Origin: Lachnospiraceae bacterium G11 | GTDB taxonomy: Bacteria > Bacillota > Clostridia > Lachnospirales > Lachnospiraceae | Assembly: GCA_900103495.1 (NCBI GenBank) | Contig: FMWZ01000009.1 | Span: 109,038-173,037, forward strand | DNA: 64,000 bases | Reading direction: 5' to 3' | Shown: one piece after another, positions 16,353-23,464 of the stretch | How the letters are laid out: each line of letters starts with the position of its first letter | Numbering within the stretch: the first letter of the stretch is position 1 | Translations under genes and position numbers: made by a program | Notes under the pieces: generated by a model | Seen by the model: only the letters and a program-made list of their open reading frames with translations | Told to the model about the DNA's origin: nothing | The model's database searches: none

Positions 16353-17934
16353 ATTTTCTCCTGTTTCGGTTCAGTTGATGGGCCGATGTGCAATTTGGGG
16401 ACAGGCCCCAAATTGCACATCCGGCGTAGGGCAAGGCGAATACAAAGTACGGCAGCACGTATCTGCCGGCGCCTTCCCAGATGATGGAGAAGATGGCGCC
16501 GCCGATGATGGCCGTCAACAAAATATAGCAAAGGATTCCCCTCTTCTCATCAGTTTCGCTCTTTCTAAAGCCCTTGATGAGAGAAGAAATCACAGCAAAA
16601 GCCGTAAGCGCATACACAAAGAATCCATATTTATCCATATAAAAGCTTGTGACCTTATATAAAGTTCCTGAGAAGAGGCTCTCAACCACAGGCCATCTCT
16701 CGTAATAAGCGCCACAAGTGAAATGATAACAGTCAAAATCAGTACTGAGCCACTGACCGAAGAATTTGTCTCTAAAGAAGGCTGCAGTATAGGCAGGGTC
16801 AGCTTTGAATTCATCTATTCTTTCGGTAAAATCAGCTTTCGCTAATTCTTTGGCTTTCTCCTGATCATAATTAGCCCTGTTAACATACGTGTCAAAGTTA
16901 TATCCATTGTAGTAGCCGTTGCCCATGGGGCCTTCCTGAAGTCCCATAACCATGTGGCAGATTGAGGGCATGCCGTCATTAATCTCATTGCCTGAGCGCC
17001 ACTCGTAGAATTTGATGGCACCCTTATTCACGGTTCCGCAAAGGATTGCAATTACCGCAATGTATATAAGAAGTAATGGTTTCTTTGTTCGAATTATGTA
17101 AACCAGAAGGCAAAGAGCCACCGCAATCACAAAGATCAAGGTATTGGAGCGAACCAGGGTTGCGATAAAAAGAGATAAAACGCTTCCTGCATAGAGGGCA
17201 GGTTTGTGCCACTTTTTCCCAAGATCTTCTTTCAAAAGGACCTTTAATAGCAATGTTAAGCCAAGCAAACTAAACCCGATTGAAGCCAAATCTCCGTAAA
17301 CGAAGGGCGTGTACCAGAAAAGAGGCAGGGCAAAAAAGGTTAATAAAAGAGTGTAGATACTGACGTTTTTATCATCAAATAATGTGTCCGAAATGCTGTA
17401 GAGAGCCCAGATTGTCAGGGCGTTACAAAGGGCGTTGACCCCCTGGAGCACGTGGTAGCTGTCGGTGTGGGCGATGCGAATGATGGTTTCCTGGGCCAGT
17501 GCCAGGGCCATCTGGTGGGGATAGACGCTGAAATAGCTGCCGGTTTCCGCAAGGTCCGCAAACCAACCCGTGGCAAAATGCTTGGCGCCGTAGTAAACGC
17601 TGGCCTGATCGGCTGTTGGGAAGCACTTGCTCACCGCCGCGAAGGCAAGACCGCCAAGAACGGCCAAAGTCATCTCTATAATAAGAAGAATCTTCCTTCT
17701 TTTCTCTAAATCCTTGCGGACCCATTTCGCAATGAGCATAAAAATAGCAGCCATCGCCGCAGCAAAGAGCACATTAACCACCGGATTATCCCACGCAAAG
17801 CAGTAGCTTTCCGCGTATCCATCCACTCTAACCACGCTCACAAAGGCTGCTGCCACGGCAAGCACTGCAAAAAGAAGCCCCGAGAGGACTTCTATCAGTC
17901 GATTTGCAATTTTCTCAAACACCTTTGCACACAT
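16342..17934 (-). CDS. Polytopic membrane protein, probable GT-C glycosyltransferase (copy B) with repeat-derived C-terminus
   Basis: A 530-residue paralogue of the gene at 14796-16352. It shares the loop ICHMVMGLQEGPMGNGYYNGY and the end GAGRYVLPYFVFALPYAG. After that point the last 25 residues are encoded by palindromic repeat copy 4 and the leader of the next gene (CAIWGLSPNCTSAHQLNRNR), so the native tail and stop were replaced. Function may survive, because only the tail after the last helix changed. A TATAAT lies seven bases upstream of the ATG and no clear ribosome site is seen, so the mRNA might be leaderless. Confidence 0.75.
   Translation of the reverse strand: MCAKVFEKIANRLIEVLSGLLFAVLAVAAAFVSVVRVDGYAESYCFAWDNPVVNVLFAAAMAAIFMLIAKWVRKDLEKRRKILLIIEMTLAVLGGLAFAAVSKCFPTADQASVYYGAKHFATGWFADLAETGSYFSVYPHQMALALAQETIIRIAHTDSYHVLQGVNALCNALTIWALYSISDTLFDDKNVSIYTLLLTFFALPLFWYTPFVYGDLASIGFSLLGLTLLLKVLLKEDLGKKWHKPALYAGSVLSLFIATLVRSNTLIFVIAVALCLLVYIIRTKKPLLLIYIAVIAILCGTVNKGAIKFYEWRSGNEINDGMPSICHMVMGLQEGPMGNGYYNGYNFDTYVNRANYDQEKAKELAKADFTERIDEFKADPAYTAAFFRDKFFGQWLSTDFDCYHFTCGAYYERWPVVESLFSGTLYKVTSFYMDKYGFFVYALTAFAVISSLIKGFRKSETDEKRGILCYILLTAIIGGAIFSIIWEGAGRYVLPYFVFALPYAGCAIWGLSPNCTSAHQLNRNRRKYEK
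16381..16425. repeat. Palindromic repeat, copy 4 (short form, inside a coding sequence)
   Basis: A single-unit palindrome: GATGTGCAATTTGGGG (from 16384) mirrors CCCCAAATTGCACATC (to 16421), with outer GGCC/GGC. It forms the last codons of the copy B membrane protein. It is about half the size of copies 1-3. Confidence 0.9.
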
Positions 17935-17940
17935 ACCATC

Positions 17941-17946
17941 ATTATA
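17941..17946 (-). promoter_or_regulatory. Possible -10 box of the aminosugar/GT-C operon
   Basis: Perfect TATAAT on the minus strand ending seven bases before the ATG at 17934. The -35 region (AGCAAA, 17 bases upstream) is poor. If used, transcription would start at or within a base or two of the ATG. Confidence 0.35.
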
Positions 17947-17970
17947 GCAAAAGGTGAGTATTATTTGCTA

Positions 17971-18381
17971 TCATATATTTAACTTATCCATCAAAGCTTC
18001 CTGAAGCAAACGAGACACGTTAATATGTGCCTCACTTGCAGCTTTATCAAGCCAAGCAGGAATGCTCACGTTTCTGCGAACCGCCTTTTTGTTCATTTTG
18101 CGGCGATAGGCGTCCAAGTCTAAATCAACCAAATTTACAAACGATTCACCTGAATCAGCAAATTCACTGTCCGAAATACTAATTTCGTTAAGCGCACTTG
18201 CGGCGGGTATATCACTATCATTTCTGTCAAACAGCGCAAGCCCCATATAGTCCCTGGCCATATGTATAGCATTCTCCAGGCCATACCCTTCCGTCATTCC
18301 CTTTAAATCCGGTATATATACCAAATATGTGTCTTTCTTATCATGAGTTGCAGTAAAAATAACAGGATAAACTAATGTCAT
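17971..18381 (-). CDS. hicB: HicB-family antitoxin
   Basis: A 136-residue antitoxin. The N-terminal half is the HicB pseudo-RNase H-like fold (LVYPVIFTATHDKKDTYLVY, IPDLKGMTEG, AIHMARDYMGLAL). The C-terminal end is a ribbon-helix-helix or HTH-type binding segment (RRNVSIPAWLDKAASEAHIN, VSRLLQEAL). It would neutralise HicA and repress the operon. The ATG at 18381 follows GGAGGT by seven bases; an upstream frame to 18426 overlaps hicA and lacks such a site. It is downstream of hicA, the usual hicA-hicB order. Confidence 0.9.
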   Translation of the reverse strand: MTLVYPVIFTATHDKKDTYLVYIPDLKGMTEGYGLENAIHMARDYMGLALFDRNDSDIPAASALNEISISDSEFADSGESFVNLVDLDLDAYRRKMNKKAVRRNVSIPAWLDKAASEAHINVSRLLQEALMDKLNI

Positions 18382-18413
18382 ACCCACACCTCCATCCTTA
18401 TTCATTGAAATGA

Positions 18414-18584
18414 TTACAGATTCCATTTCTTAATTATTCCTTTTGCCAGCATTTCGTTAATCTCTTTGTGTCTGGGAATCATCTCCTCATCGTCACCGCG
18501 AGTATATACATCATGATTCCCCCCATGTCGAGAAAAAACAAAGCCGGCTTTCTCAAGTTTCTTTATCAGTTCCCTACGCTTCAT
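18414..18584 (-). CDS. hicA: HicA-family mRNA interferase toxin
   Basis: A 56-residue toxin with the double-stranded RNA-binding-like fold: MKRRELIKKLEKAGFVFSRH, then GGNHDVYTRG with the catalytic histidine, and PRHKEINEMLAKGIIKKW. HicA cleaves mRNA independent of the ribosome until blocked by HicB. The ATG at 18584 follows GGAGAG; the upstream in-frame ATG at 18614 falls inside the promoter/operator area. It appears intact, so the pair may be active. Confidence 0.92.
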   Translation of the reverse strand: MKRRELIKKLEKAGFVFSRHGGNHDVYTRGDDEEMIPRHKEINEMLAKGIIKKWNL

Positions 18585-18607
18585 TATACTCTCCTCTATA
18601 CGAATTG

Positions 18608-18626
18608 TACACACTTTTTGTGTATA
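18608..18626. promoter_or_regulatory. Imperfect inverted repeat upstream of hicA, possible operator
   Basis: TACACACT...GTGTATA: ACAC and GTGT arms around five T residues, with one mismatch and two more outer pairs. It overlaps possible -10 boxes (TATACA, TACAAT on the minus strand) just upstream of hicA. Confidence 0.4.
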
Positions 18627-18689
18627 ACCCTTGTGCTATCCTGTGGCCAAACCCCCTGCTAATATCATTCTATTGTGGTCTTTTCCTTC

Positions 18690-18713
18690 TGTCATTGAAC
18701 TTGTAGTATAAAA
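18690..18713 (+). repeat. 24-bp dispersed repeat, copy 1
   Basis: Starts TGTCATTGAACTTGTAGTAT and ends AAAA. Four identical copies occur (also 21393, 22465, 23373), all in the same orientation and all between genes of the accessory strip. Here it touches the T-tract of the terminator at 18708-18738. Confidence 0.9.
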
Positions 18714-18738
18714 AAACTGCTTCCCATTCGGAAGCAGT
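18708..18738 (-). terminator. Terminator of the inositol-phosphatase-like gene
   Basis: Perfect 9-bp stem ACTGCTTCC (18716-18724) and GGAAGCAGT (18730-18738), then TTTTTTTAT on the minus strand. It is homologous to the terminator at 21411-21443, including the adjoining 24-bp repeat. Confidence 0.88.
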
Positions 18739-18759
18739 CCATTTGAAACATATAATTAT

Positions 18760-19524
18760 TTATTTAAAACACTCGGGTATCTCCTTCACTCCTTTTGCTC
18801 TGCAAAGAGCAGATGTTGGGCCGCTATAGCTTAGTGGCTTGCCCTCAATGTCGGTGACCGTACATCCGGCCTCAGTGGCTATGAGTGCTGCTGCGGCATA
18901 ATCCCACAGCTGTACTTTCAGTTCAAAATACAAACCACATCTTCCAAGGGCAACGCAACACATGTCCCAGGCTGCGGTGCCGGATCGTCTCAGGTCGACG
19001 CAAAGAGGAAGAAGTTTTTTGGCTATATCAAAGGTTCTGTCCTGAAGTTCAGTATAATAAGGCGCAGTGCCGAATACCGCAAGACTGTCAGACAAAGGGA
19101 CTTCGGATGACATGATTCTCTCGCCGTTCATGTAGGCGCCCTGGCCCTTTATGGCCGAAAACATCATGTCATCATAGGGGTTGTAAACCACGGCCATGTG
19201 GGGCTTTCCCTCCTTCAAAAGTCCTATGGAAACCACCGACGGCCTGTATGCATAAATGAAATTGGATGTTCCGTCAATGGGGTCTAGGACGAAGCAGTAG
19301 CCCTCCTTCATCTTGGCCTCGAAAACGTCCTGGCCGTCCTCCTCTCCGAGGAAGGAAGCATCCGGGAGAACCTTCGAGAGCTTCTCAATTAAAAACGCCT
19401 GAATCTTCTCATCGGTCTCGGTGCAAAAATTTGCATGCCCCGCCTTCTCCATTATTTTGGGACGAAGTGCGTTAAGCATGATGTCTCCTGCCGCCCTGGC
19501 AACTGCGATTATACTGTCAATCAT
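18760..19524 (-). CDS. Inositol monophosphatase-family phosphatase
   Basis: A 254-residue magnesium-dependent sugar or nucleotide phosphatase. The family signatures are all present: GEEDG (metal ligand), LDPIDGTSNFIYAYRPSVVS (motif 1), and QLWDYAAAALIATEAGCTVT (motif 2). Members act on inositol-1-phosphate, fructose-1,6-bisphosphate or PAP (CysQ); motifs alone do not separate these. It overlaps nothing and lies 12 bases after the uncharacterised gene upstream. Possible role in sugar-phosphate supply to the glycan genes, by context only. Confidence 0.9.
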   Translation of the reverse strand: MIDSIIAVARAAGDIMLNALRPKIMEKAGHANFCTETDEKIQAFLIEKLSKVLPDASFLGEEDGQDVFEAKMKEGYCFVLDPIDGTSNFIYAYRPSVVSIGLLKEGKPHMAVVYNPYDDMMFSAIKGQGAYMNGERIMSSEVPLSDSLAVFGTAPYYTELQDRTFDIAKKLLPLCVDLRRSGTAAWDMCCVALGRCGLYFELKVQLWDYAAAALIATEAGCTVTDIEGKPLSYSGPTSALCRAKGVKEIPECFK

Positions 19525-19536
19525 TTTGTTCCTTTC

Positions 19537-20022
19537 TCATCCTTGGTTACGGATTCTACAAAATATGCGATACTGTCTTTTTAACTCATCTTCTTCAGAA
19601 GTCCCTATTCCCTTTGCCTCCAATATCCGCTCTATGGCCTGCGCCGGATCTAAGGTGTGATAGGATAAAAATAATCCTCTAAGCTCTCGAGGTTTTATTA
19701 ACTTATATACTCTGATTGATGACATATCATTCGTGTAAGAAAAATATCGATAAATATAGCCTATCCAATACATTTCATTAGCTGTATATTTCTTGGAGCC
19801 GTAATTTGATTTGCCATATTCTTCATCAAGTCTGATAAAGATTTCCTTCTCTCCTATATTCTGTTCCAGAAAAACAAGGCTGTCAAATTCCTTAGCTATA
19901 CGGCTGTACATAAATCTTCTTATAAACACTTCAGAGTTTGTTGTATATTTTGAAATAGACGACTCAAAAGTCTGTGCCTGCATTTTGCATAAAAGCAAAC
20001 CATCTGTATCAATCTTTTTCAT
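19537..20022 (-). CDS. Uncharacterised 161-residue protein
   Basis: Starts MKKIDTDGLLLCKMQAQTFE at 20022, nine bases after GGAGGT; the longer frame to 20049 has no proper site. It is soluble and helical, with DSLVFLEQNIGEKEIFIRLD and NEMYWIGYIYRYFSYTNDMS as conspicuous stretches. I have a weak recollection of such proteins beside toxin or phage genes in Firmicutes but no family to name. It is followed by the inositol-phosphatase-like gene and preceded by a 160-base gap with a perfect palindrome. Confidence 0.7.
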   Translation of the reverse strand: MKKIDTDGLLLCKMQAQTFESSISKYTTNSEVFIRRFMYSRIAKEFDSLVFLEQNIGEKEIFIRLDEEYGKSNYGSKKYTANEMYWIGYIYRYFSYTNDMSSIRVYKLIKPRELRGLFLSYHTLDPAQAIERILEAKGIGTSEEDELKRQYRIFCRIRNQG

Positions 20023-20136
20023 TATTTCCATACCTCCGCAAGGGCTCAAGTCAATATCTCATCTATGTACTTGCCTTTTCCCCTATACTTGATTCGAGCA
20101 AGTTTGACTTTATCCTCTCCCAGTTTTGACTCTTCC

Positions 20137-20154
20137 TTGAGTAATATTACTCAA
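20137..20154. promoter_or_regulatory. 18-bp perfect palindrome, possible operator
   Basis: Two halves TTGAGTAAT/ATTACTCAA meet at 20145/20146. It lies about 115 bases upstream of the 161-residue gene and 57 bases downstream of the AAA ATPase. No convincing -35/-10 pair is visible around it. Confidence 0.45.
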
Positions 20155-20167
20155 ACAAGTTGAGGAC

Positions 20168-20200
20168 TGGAAAATATGCTGCTACTCAGAGCAGCATATT
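20168..20200 (-). terminator. Hairpin after the AAA ATPase gene, probable terminator
   Basis: Perfect 11-bp stem AATATGCTGCT (20173-20183) and AGCAGCATATT (20190-20200) with a six-base loop, followed on the minus strand by a short T run (ATTTTCC). It lies 11 bases after the ATPase stop. The T-tract is short, so termination may be partial. Confidence 0.6.
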
Positions 20201-20210
20201 GTTTTCCATT

Positions 20211-21323
20211 TTATACCGCATAGTGAAGCATATTATCAACAACCCTGGTAATAACAACCCGATCCAACCCTCGGTTGATTAAAAGTTGCTTCTTCTCTTT
20301 GTTTTCTTCATCATCGTAATCATAATTATCAAAATCAATGCGTGTATCCTTCGCATCTAAATATAATTCTCTGGTTGAAGTATTATATTTAATCTTAGCA
20401 GGACAGAAAGTGATTTCGCCCGCATATCCGCCTGATAATTCGTAGAGATTGATATTCTTATTATTTGTGCTAAAGGAATCCATGTATACACACCTGTTAA
20501 GAAGGCTCGATCCATCTCTAAAGAATACCTGGAATCTAAACTTTTCCTCAGACACATTTACTATATTCAAGTCCTTAATCGCAGAAGAAAATGGCAATCC
20601 ACTGTTTATTTCAAATGCAATTGCTCTCAAGCAATCGTAATTCAATGCTACTCTCTTTGAGAAATCTATTACATTATTTATTTCAGAAGTATATTCCGGC
20701 TTAAGTGAATCCATAAGATATTCTCTTATATCTGCCTCAGACGGATACTCAAATCTGAAGTGATAGTGGAATCTTCCCGGACGATTTACAAGGAAATCAT
20801 TCAGCCCTCTTAGTTCATTACACGTTATGACAAACAATTTCTTCCCTTGTGCCACGCCATCAAAAAGAGAAAGCATGCTTGCTTGAGCATCGCTTCCATG
20901 CTCCTTTTCAGAAAAAGTTTTATCAAACTCGTCAAACAGTACCATTACTTCCTGCCGTATACTGTCCAGAAAATTTCCTATTCCTTCTATATATGCATCA
21001 ACGATGATGACCGGGATCCCAGCTTCTACAGCCATTCTTCCCAGCAGTCTGGAAAACAGTGACTTCCCAATTCCCTTATCACCGCTCAATATAACGCCAA
21101 GGTTTCGTTTGAACAGCTTAAATGAATTCATAACCTTTTCAGCTTTATTGATGTGAATACCATATACTTTTGAATCTGTTATTTCAAATTCAACATATTT
21201 TTGTAATGAGAATCCCTCTCTTTCAGAGAACCTAACAACGTAGTAGTCCGCCGGCAACACATCATAACTCTTCAAATCATCCGGATAAATGTTATACTTG
21301 CTTCCTGTACTTATTACTTTCAT
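20211..21323 (-). CDS. AAA-family ATPase
   Basis: A 370-residue protein with a central AAA domain: Walker A GDKGIGKSLFSRLLG near residue 100, Walker B VMVLFDEFDK near 150, sensor 1 FVITCNELRG near 190 and the arginine-finger region NRPGRFHYHF near 205. The N-terminus (about 90) and C-terminus (about 130, with an acidic DFDNYDYDDEENKEK stretch) are not recognised. Proteins like this occur in phages and mobile elements as remodelling ATPases. It is a single gene with its own ribosome site (GAGG) and terminator. Confidence 0.8.
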   Translation of the reverse strand: MKVISTGSKYNIYPDDLKSYDVLPADYYVVRFSEREGFSLQKYVEFEITDSKVYGIHINKAEKVMNSFKLFKRNLGVILSGDKGIGKSLFSRLLGRMAVEAGIPVIIVDAYIEGIGNFLDSIRQEVMVLFDEFDKTFSEKEHGSDAQASMLSLFDGVAQGKKLFVITCNELRGLNDFLVNRPGRFHYHFRFEYPSEADIREYLMDSLKPEYTSEINNVIDFSKRVALNYDCLRAIAFEINSGLPFSSAIKDLNIVNVSEEKFRFQVFFRDGSSLLNRCVYMDSFSTNNKNINLYELSGGYAGEITFCPAKIKYNTSTRELYLDAKDTRIDFDNYDYDDEENKEKKQLLINRGLDRVVITRVVDNMLHYAV

Positions 21324-21392
21324 ATTCCTCTACCTCTTTTTTCTATTCTTGTCTCATCCCCATATAATAATTGTAAATTACCGTTCTACTCC

Positions 21393-21416
21393 TGTCATTG
21401 AACTTGTAGTATAAAA
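21393..21416 (+). repeat. 24-bp dispersed repeat, copy 2
   Basis: Identical to copy 1 at 18690. It again abuts the T-tract of a terminator (21411-21443), and similarity to copy 1 continues through that terminator for about 45 bases. Confidence 0.9.
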
Positions 21417-21443
21417 AAAGCTGCTTCCTTCTCGGAAACAGCT
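21411..21443 (-). terminator. Terminator of the HTH gene
   Basis: Stem AGCTGcTTCC (21419-21428) and GGAAaCAGCT (21434-21443) with one mismatch and a five-base loop, followed on the minus strand by TTTTTTTAT. It lies 26 bases after the HTH stop codon. Confidence 0.85.
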
Positions 21444-21469
21444 CATCAAATACTATATTCAAGCATATA

Positions 21470-21778
21470 CTATCCTGCCTTCAATTCAAGATACCTGTCA
21501 CAATAGGTAAACAGTCGATCCTCTAGAGTCTCGCATTGCTTATACCTACGATTCCCACAAATAATCTCGTCCATCGGCGTCCGAAATAAGTCGCTGAGAG
21601 CATATAGATTGTCAACAGTGGGCATGCTACGTCCGTCAAGCCAGTGGTATATACCCTGAGGCGCAGAAAGTCCAAGGTATTTCTGTACCTCTTTTACTGA
21701 AATACCCTTCGCCCTCATTATTCTCTTAATGTTTCTGCCTGTGGCTTTCATGTCAATTGTGGGATATGCTCTCCTCAT
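21470..21778 (-). CDS. Helix-turn-helix (XRE-type) regulator
   Basis: A 102-residue XRE-family protein. The HTH spans about residues 10-65: GRNIKRIMRAKGISVKEVQK, then YLGLSAPQGIYHWLDGRSMP and TVDNLYALSDLF. The start is placed at 21778 (MRRAYPTIDM), five bases after GGAAGGG; a longer frame would need a TTG at 21820. It stands alone before its terminator, so its targets are unknown; the nearby RHH gene could be a partner. Confidence 0.8.
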   Translation of the reverse strand: MRRAYPTIDMKATGRNIKRIMRAKGISVKEVQKYLGLSAPQGIYHWLDGRSMPTVDNLYALSDLFRTPMDEIICGNRRYKQCETLEDRLFTYCDRYLELKAG

Positions 21779-21893
21779 TAGAACCCTTCCATAATCCTGA
21801 AAATCATTTATTTCAGTCAATCATACAGGATGAGCTTGGGTCATTCAATCCCCCTTAAGGCATCAATTTGTTCTCTTTTCTCAAGATAATTAT

Positions 21894-22142
21894 CTATCGC
21901 TTTAATCCGAGTTCCCTTTCCACGTCATCCAATGAATATTTCTTGGGATCAGCTTTATGTTTTTTTACTGCATCCTCATAACGTCGGAGATTATATTCAT
22001 CTTCTATCTTTTCTAAAACTGCCTGTCTAAACAAATCTGAAACACTAATATTATGCGATGTAGCACAATTCTTTATTAGAGTAGCTTCCTCTTCATTGAG
22101 CCGTAATGATATCATTCTAACCGCATCTCTTTCATAACCCAT
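21894..22142 (-). CDS. Ribbon-helix-helix antitoxin-like protein without visible toxin
   Basis: An 82-residue RelB/DUF6290-like protein. RMISLRLNEEEATLIKNCAT is the RHH strand and first helix, followed by NISVSDLFRQAVLEKIEDEY. The C-terminus (KKYSLDDVERELGLKR) resembles the toxin-binding tail of this antitoxin group. The expected RelE-type toxin is absent; downstream only a short frame ending EQIDALRGIE and stop is seen (about 21835-21900), too short to name. It may be an orphan antitoxin or a stand-alone regulator. Confidence 0.7.
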   Translation of the reverse strand: MGYERDAVRMISLRLNEEEATLIKNCATSHNISVSDLFRQAVLEKIEDEYNLRRYEDAVKKHKADPKKYSLDDVERELGLKR

Positions 22143-22211
22143 TCAGTCACATCCTCTGTTTAGTGTCAATGTCTTTGCAATCACATGCATTTCAAAACTT
22201 GTTTTATAAGA

Positions 22212-22406
22212 TCATCTGAAGAAATCTCCAAATATCCCTCCAAATGCAGAGGAGAAATCCGTCTCAATCTTATGCCTTCCCCTGGCATTTCTAAGCACCT
22301 TGTATCCCATTCCCTTAATCATGTTAAGTCTCTCCAGGTACCTTCGACTATCTAGCCAGTACAGCCTGTTTAACTCCTGCTCCATTTGTTCAATTGATGG
22401 TTGCAT
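22212..22406 (-). CDS. Small uncharacterised protein (64 residues)
   Basis: Starts MQPSIEQMEQELNRLYWLDS after a GGGGGTG site and continues RRYLERLNMIKGMGYKVLRN, ending FGGIFGDFFR. It is basic and helical with a glycine-rich tail. Similar short proteins occur in Lachnospiraceae accessory regions, but I cannot name the family. It lies between the RHH gene and the HigBA block. Confidence 0.6.
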   Translation of the reverse strand: MQPSIEQMEQELNRLYWLDSRRYLERLNMIKGMGYKVLRNARGRHKIETDFSSAFGGIFGDFFR

Positions 22407-22464
22407 ACCATCACCCCCTCATCAAAAATATGTCTATTATTAGCGTAACTGATGAGTATCATCC

Positions 22465-22488
22465 TGTCATTGAACTTGTAGTATAAAA
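22465..22488 (+). repeat. 24-bp dispersed repeat, copy 3, with AGTTTACATAAC extension
   Basis: Identical to copies 1 and 2, but here it runs on into GTTTACATAACTTC as in copy 4, not into a terminator T-tract. The gap 22407-22618 contains this repeat and the higBA terminator. Confidence 0.9.
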
Positions 22489-22509
22489 GTTTACATAACT
22501 TCAAAAAAC

Positions 22510-22564
22510 TCATAAAATAAAAGCGACCAAAGCCCACAGAAATGACTTTGCTCGCCGCTATCTA
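22510..22564 (-). terminator. Terminator of higBA, duplicate of the arg operon terminator
   Basis: Stem GCGAcCAAAG (22523-22532) and CTTTGCTCGC (22546-22555) with one mismatch, followed on the minus strand by TTTTATTTTAT. Positions 22523-22564 match 23793-23834 (arg operon terminator) at 39 of 42 bases. Confidence 0.8.
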
Positions 22565-22618
22565 GGCAATTATTATAATACTGTTTACTCCTCAAAAGTT
22601 CCGGTCTAATCTCATCAC

Positions 22619-22912
22619 TCAGTTCTTACGATTTATCGAAAGGGTATATCCCATTGAATTCAAGTATCTTATCACTGTTTCAATAGTGCCACTTGCACTC
22701 TTTTCCAATCGGCTTACCGCTTGTTGAGATAAACCAGTCATTCGACTTAAGTCCATCTGAGTAAGTGCAGCTGCCTTTCTGGCATCAATTAATTCTTGTT
22801 TAAATGCCATCTCTGCCTCAAAAATTTCATGCTGTTTACGAAGTTCATCGTCCTCAGCAATTAATTCCTCAATTATTCTTTCTTCGCGTTCATCGTCTCG
22901 TTTTACCAGCAT
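22619..22912 (-). CDS. higA: HigA-like antitoxin (XRE HTH)
   Basis: A 97-residue antitoxin. A charged N-terminal helix (DDEREERIIEELIAEDDELR) precedes an XRE HTH at about 45-95: ARKAAALTQMDLSRMTGLSQ then QAVSRLEKSASGTIETVIRY. It would bind HigB and repress the operon through the inverted repeat at 23269-23290. It follows the toxin gene by nine bases, the toxin-first order typical of higBA. Confidence 0.88.
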   Translation of the reverse strand: MLVKRDDEREERIIEELIAEDDELRKQHEIFEAEMAFKQELIDARKAAALTQMDLSRMTGLSQQAVSRLEKSASGTIETVIRYLNSMGYTLSINRKN

Positions 22913-22921
22913 AATGGCTCC

Positions 22922-23248
22922 TTATAATAAACCTTCCTTCTTTGCTCTCTGTATAGCCTTCTCCAGTTCTTGCTTCTCAGCTTTCCCCTTTTGTTTTTTG
23001 CAGATATGCAAAAAAGCCACACTTTTTTCATTAATGATCACGTACATAATCCTGCTTTGAGATACTTTAATCTCCCAGAGTTTTCCACGTAATTGTCGCG
23101 TGTTCAGCTTCTCAAATGCATCAAGTCCATTTTTCTTTATCTCTCTACGAATGTCGTATAGTTCCAACTGTTCTGCTTTGGAAAGACCATCAATATAAGT
23201 GGTTATTAGGTTTTTACCACCTGAAGTCGCATAGTCCAGTATTTCCAT
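22922..23248 (-). CDS. higB: HigB/RelE-superfamily toxin (Gp49-like)
   Basis: A 108-residue toxin: MEILDYATSGGKNLITTYID, then NTRQLRGKLWEIKVSQSRIM and VIINEKSVAFLHICKKQKGK, the pattern of phage-derived Gp49-like HigB ribosome-dependent mRNA interferases. The ATG at 23248 has GGGAGCAAGG upstream; the frame to 23299 would run through the promoter. The pair looks intact. It is bracketed by 42-bp direct repeats, suggesting arrival as a unit. Confidence 0.88.
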   Translation of the reverse strand: MEILDYATSGGKNLITTYIDGLSKAEQLELYDIRREIKKNGLDAFEKLNTRQLRGKLWEIKVSQSRIMYVIINEKSVAFLHICKKQKGKAEKQELEKAIQRAKKEGLL

Positions 23249-23266
23249 CCTTGCTCCCTTTATAAA

Positions 23267-23295
23267 ACAATACATCATTTTTGATGTATTGTCAA
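23267..23295 (-). promoter_or_regulatory. higBA promoter with inverted-repeat operator in the spacer
   Basis: Minus strand TTGACA (23290-23295), 17 bases, TATTGT (23267-23272). The inverted repeat AATACATCA (23269-23277) and TGATGTATT (23282-23290) lies between and over these boxes, so a bound HigA would exclude RNA polymerase. Confidence 0.7.
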
Positions 23296-23372
23296 ACATT
23301 CATCCTGATTCTTTTTTCAAAAAGCCCCTTTTATTCAGGGCTTGACAAAAGTTTATCTCCACAAAGTTTGCT

Positions 23373-23396
23373 TGTCATTGAACTTGTAGTATAAAA
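23373..23396 (+). repeat. 24-bp dispersed repeat, copy 4
   Basis: Identical to the other three copies and followed, like copy 3, by GTTTACATAACTT. It marks the left end of the 34-nt dyad region. Confidence 0.9.
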
Positions 23397-23464
23397 GTTT
23401 ACATAACTTTTCGTCCCTTTCCGGGTTTTTCTGGTTTCTTGAATGATGCAAATTAGGGGAGAGG

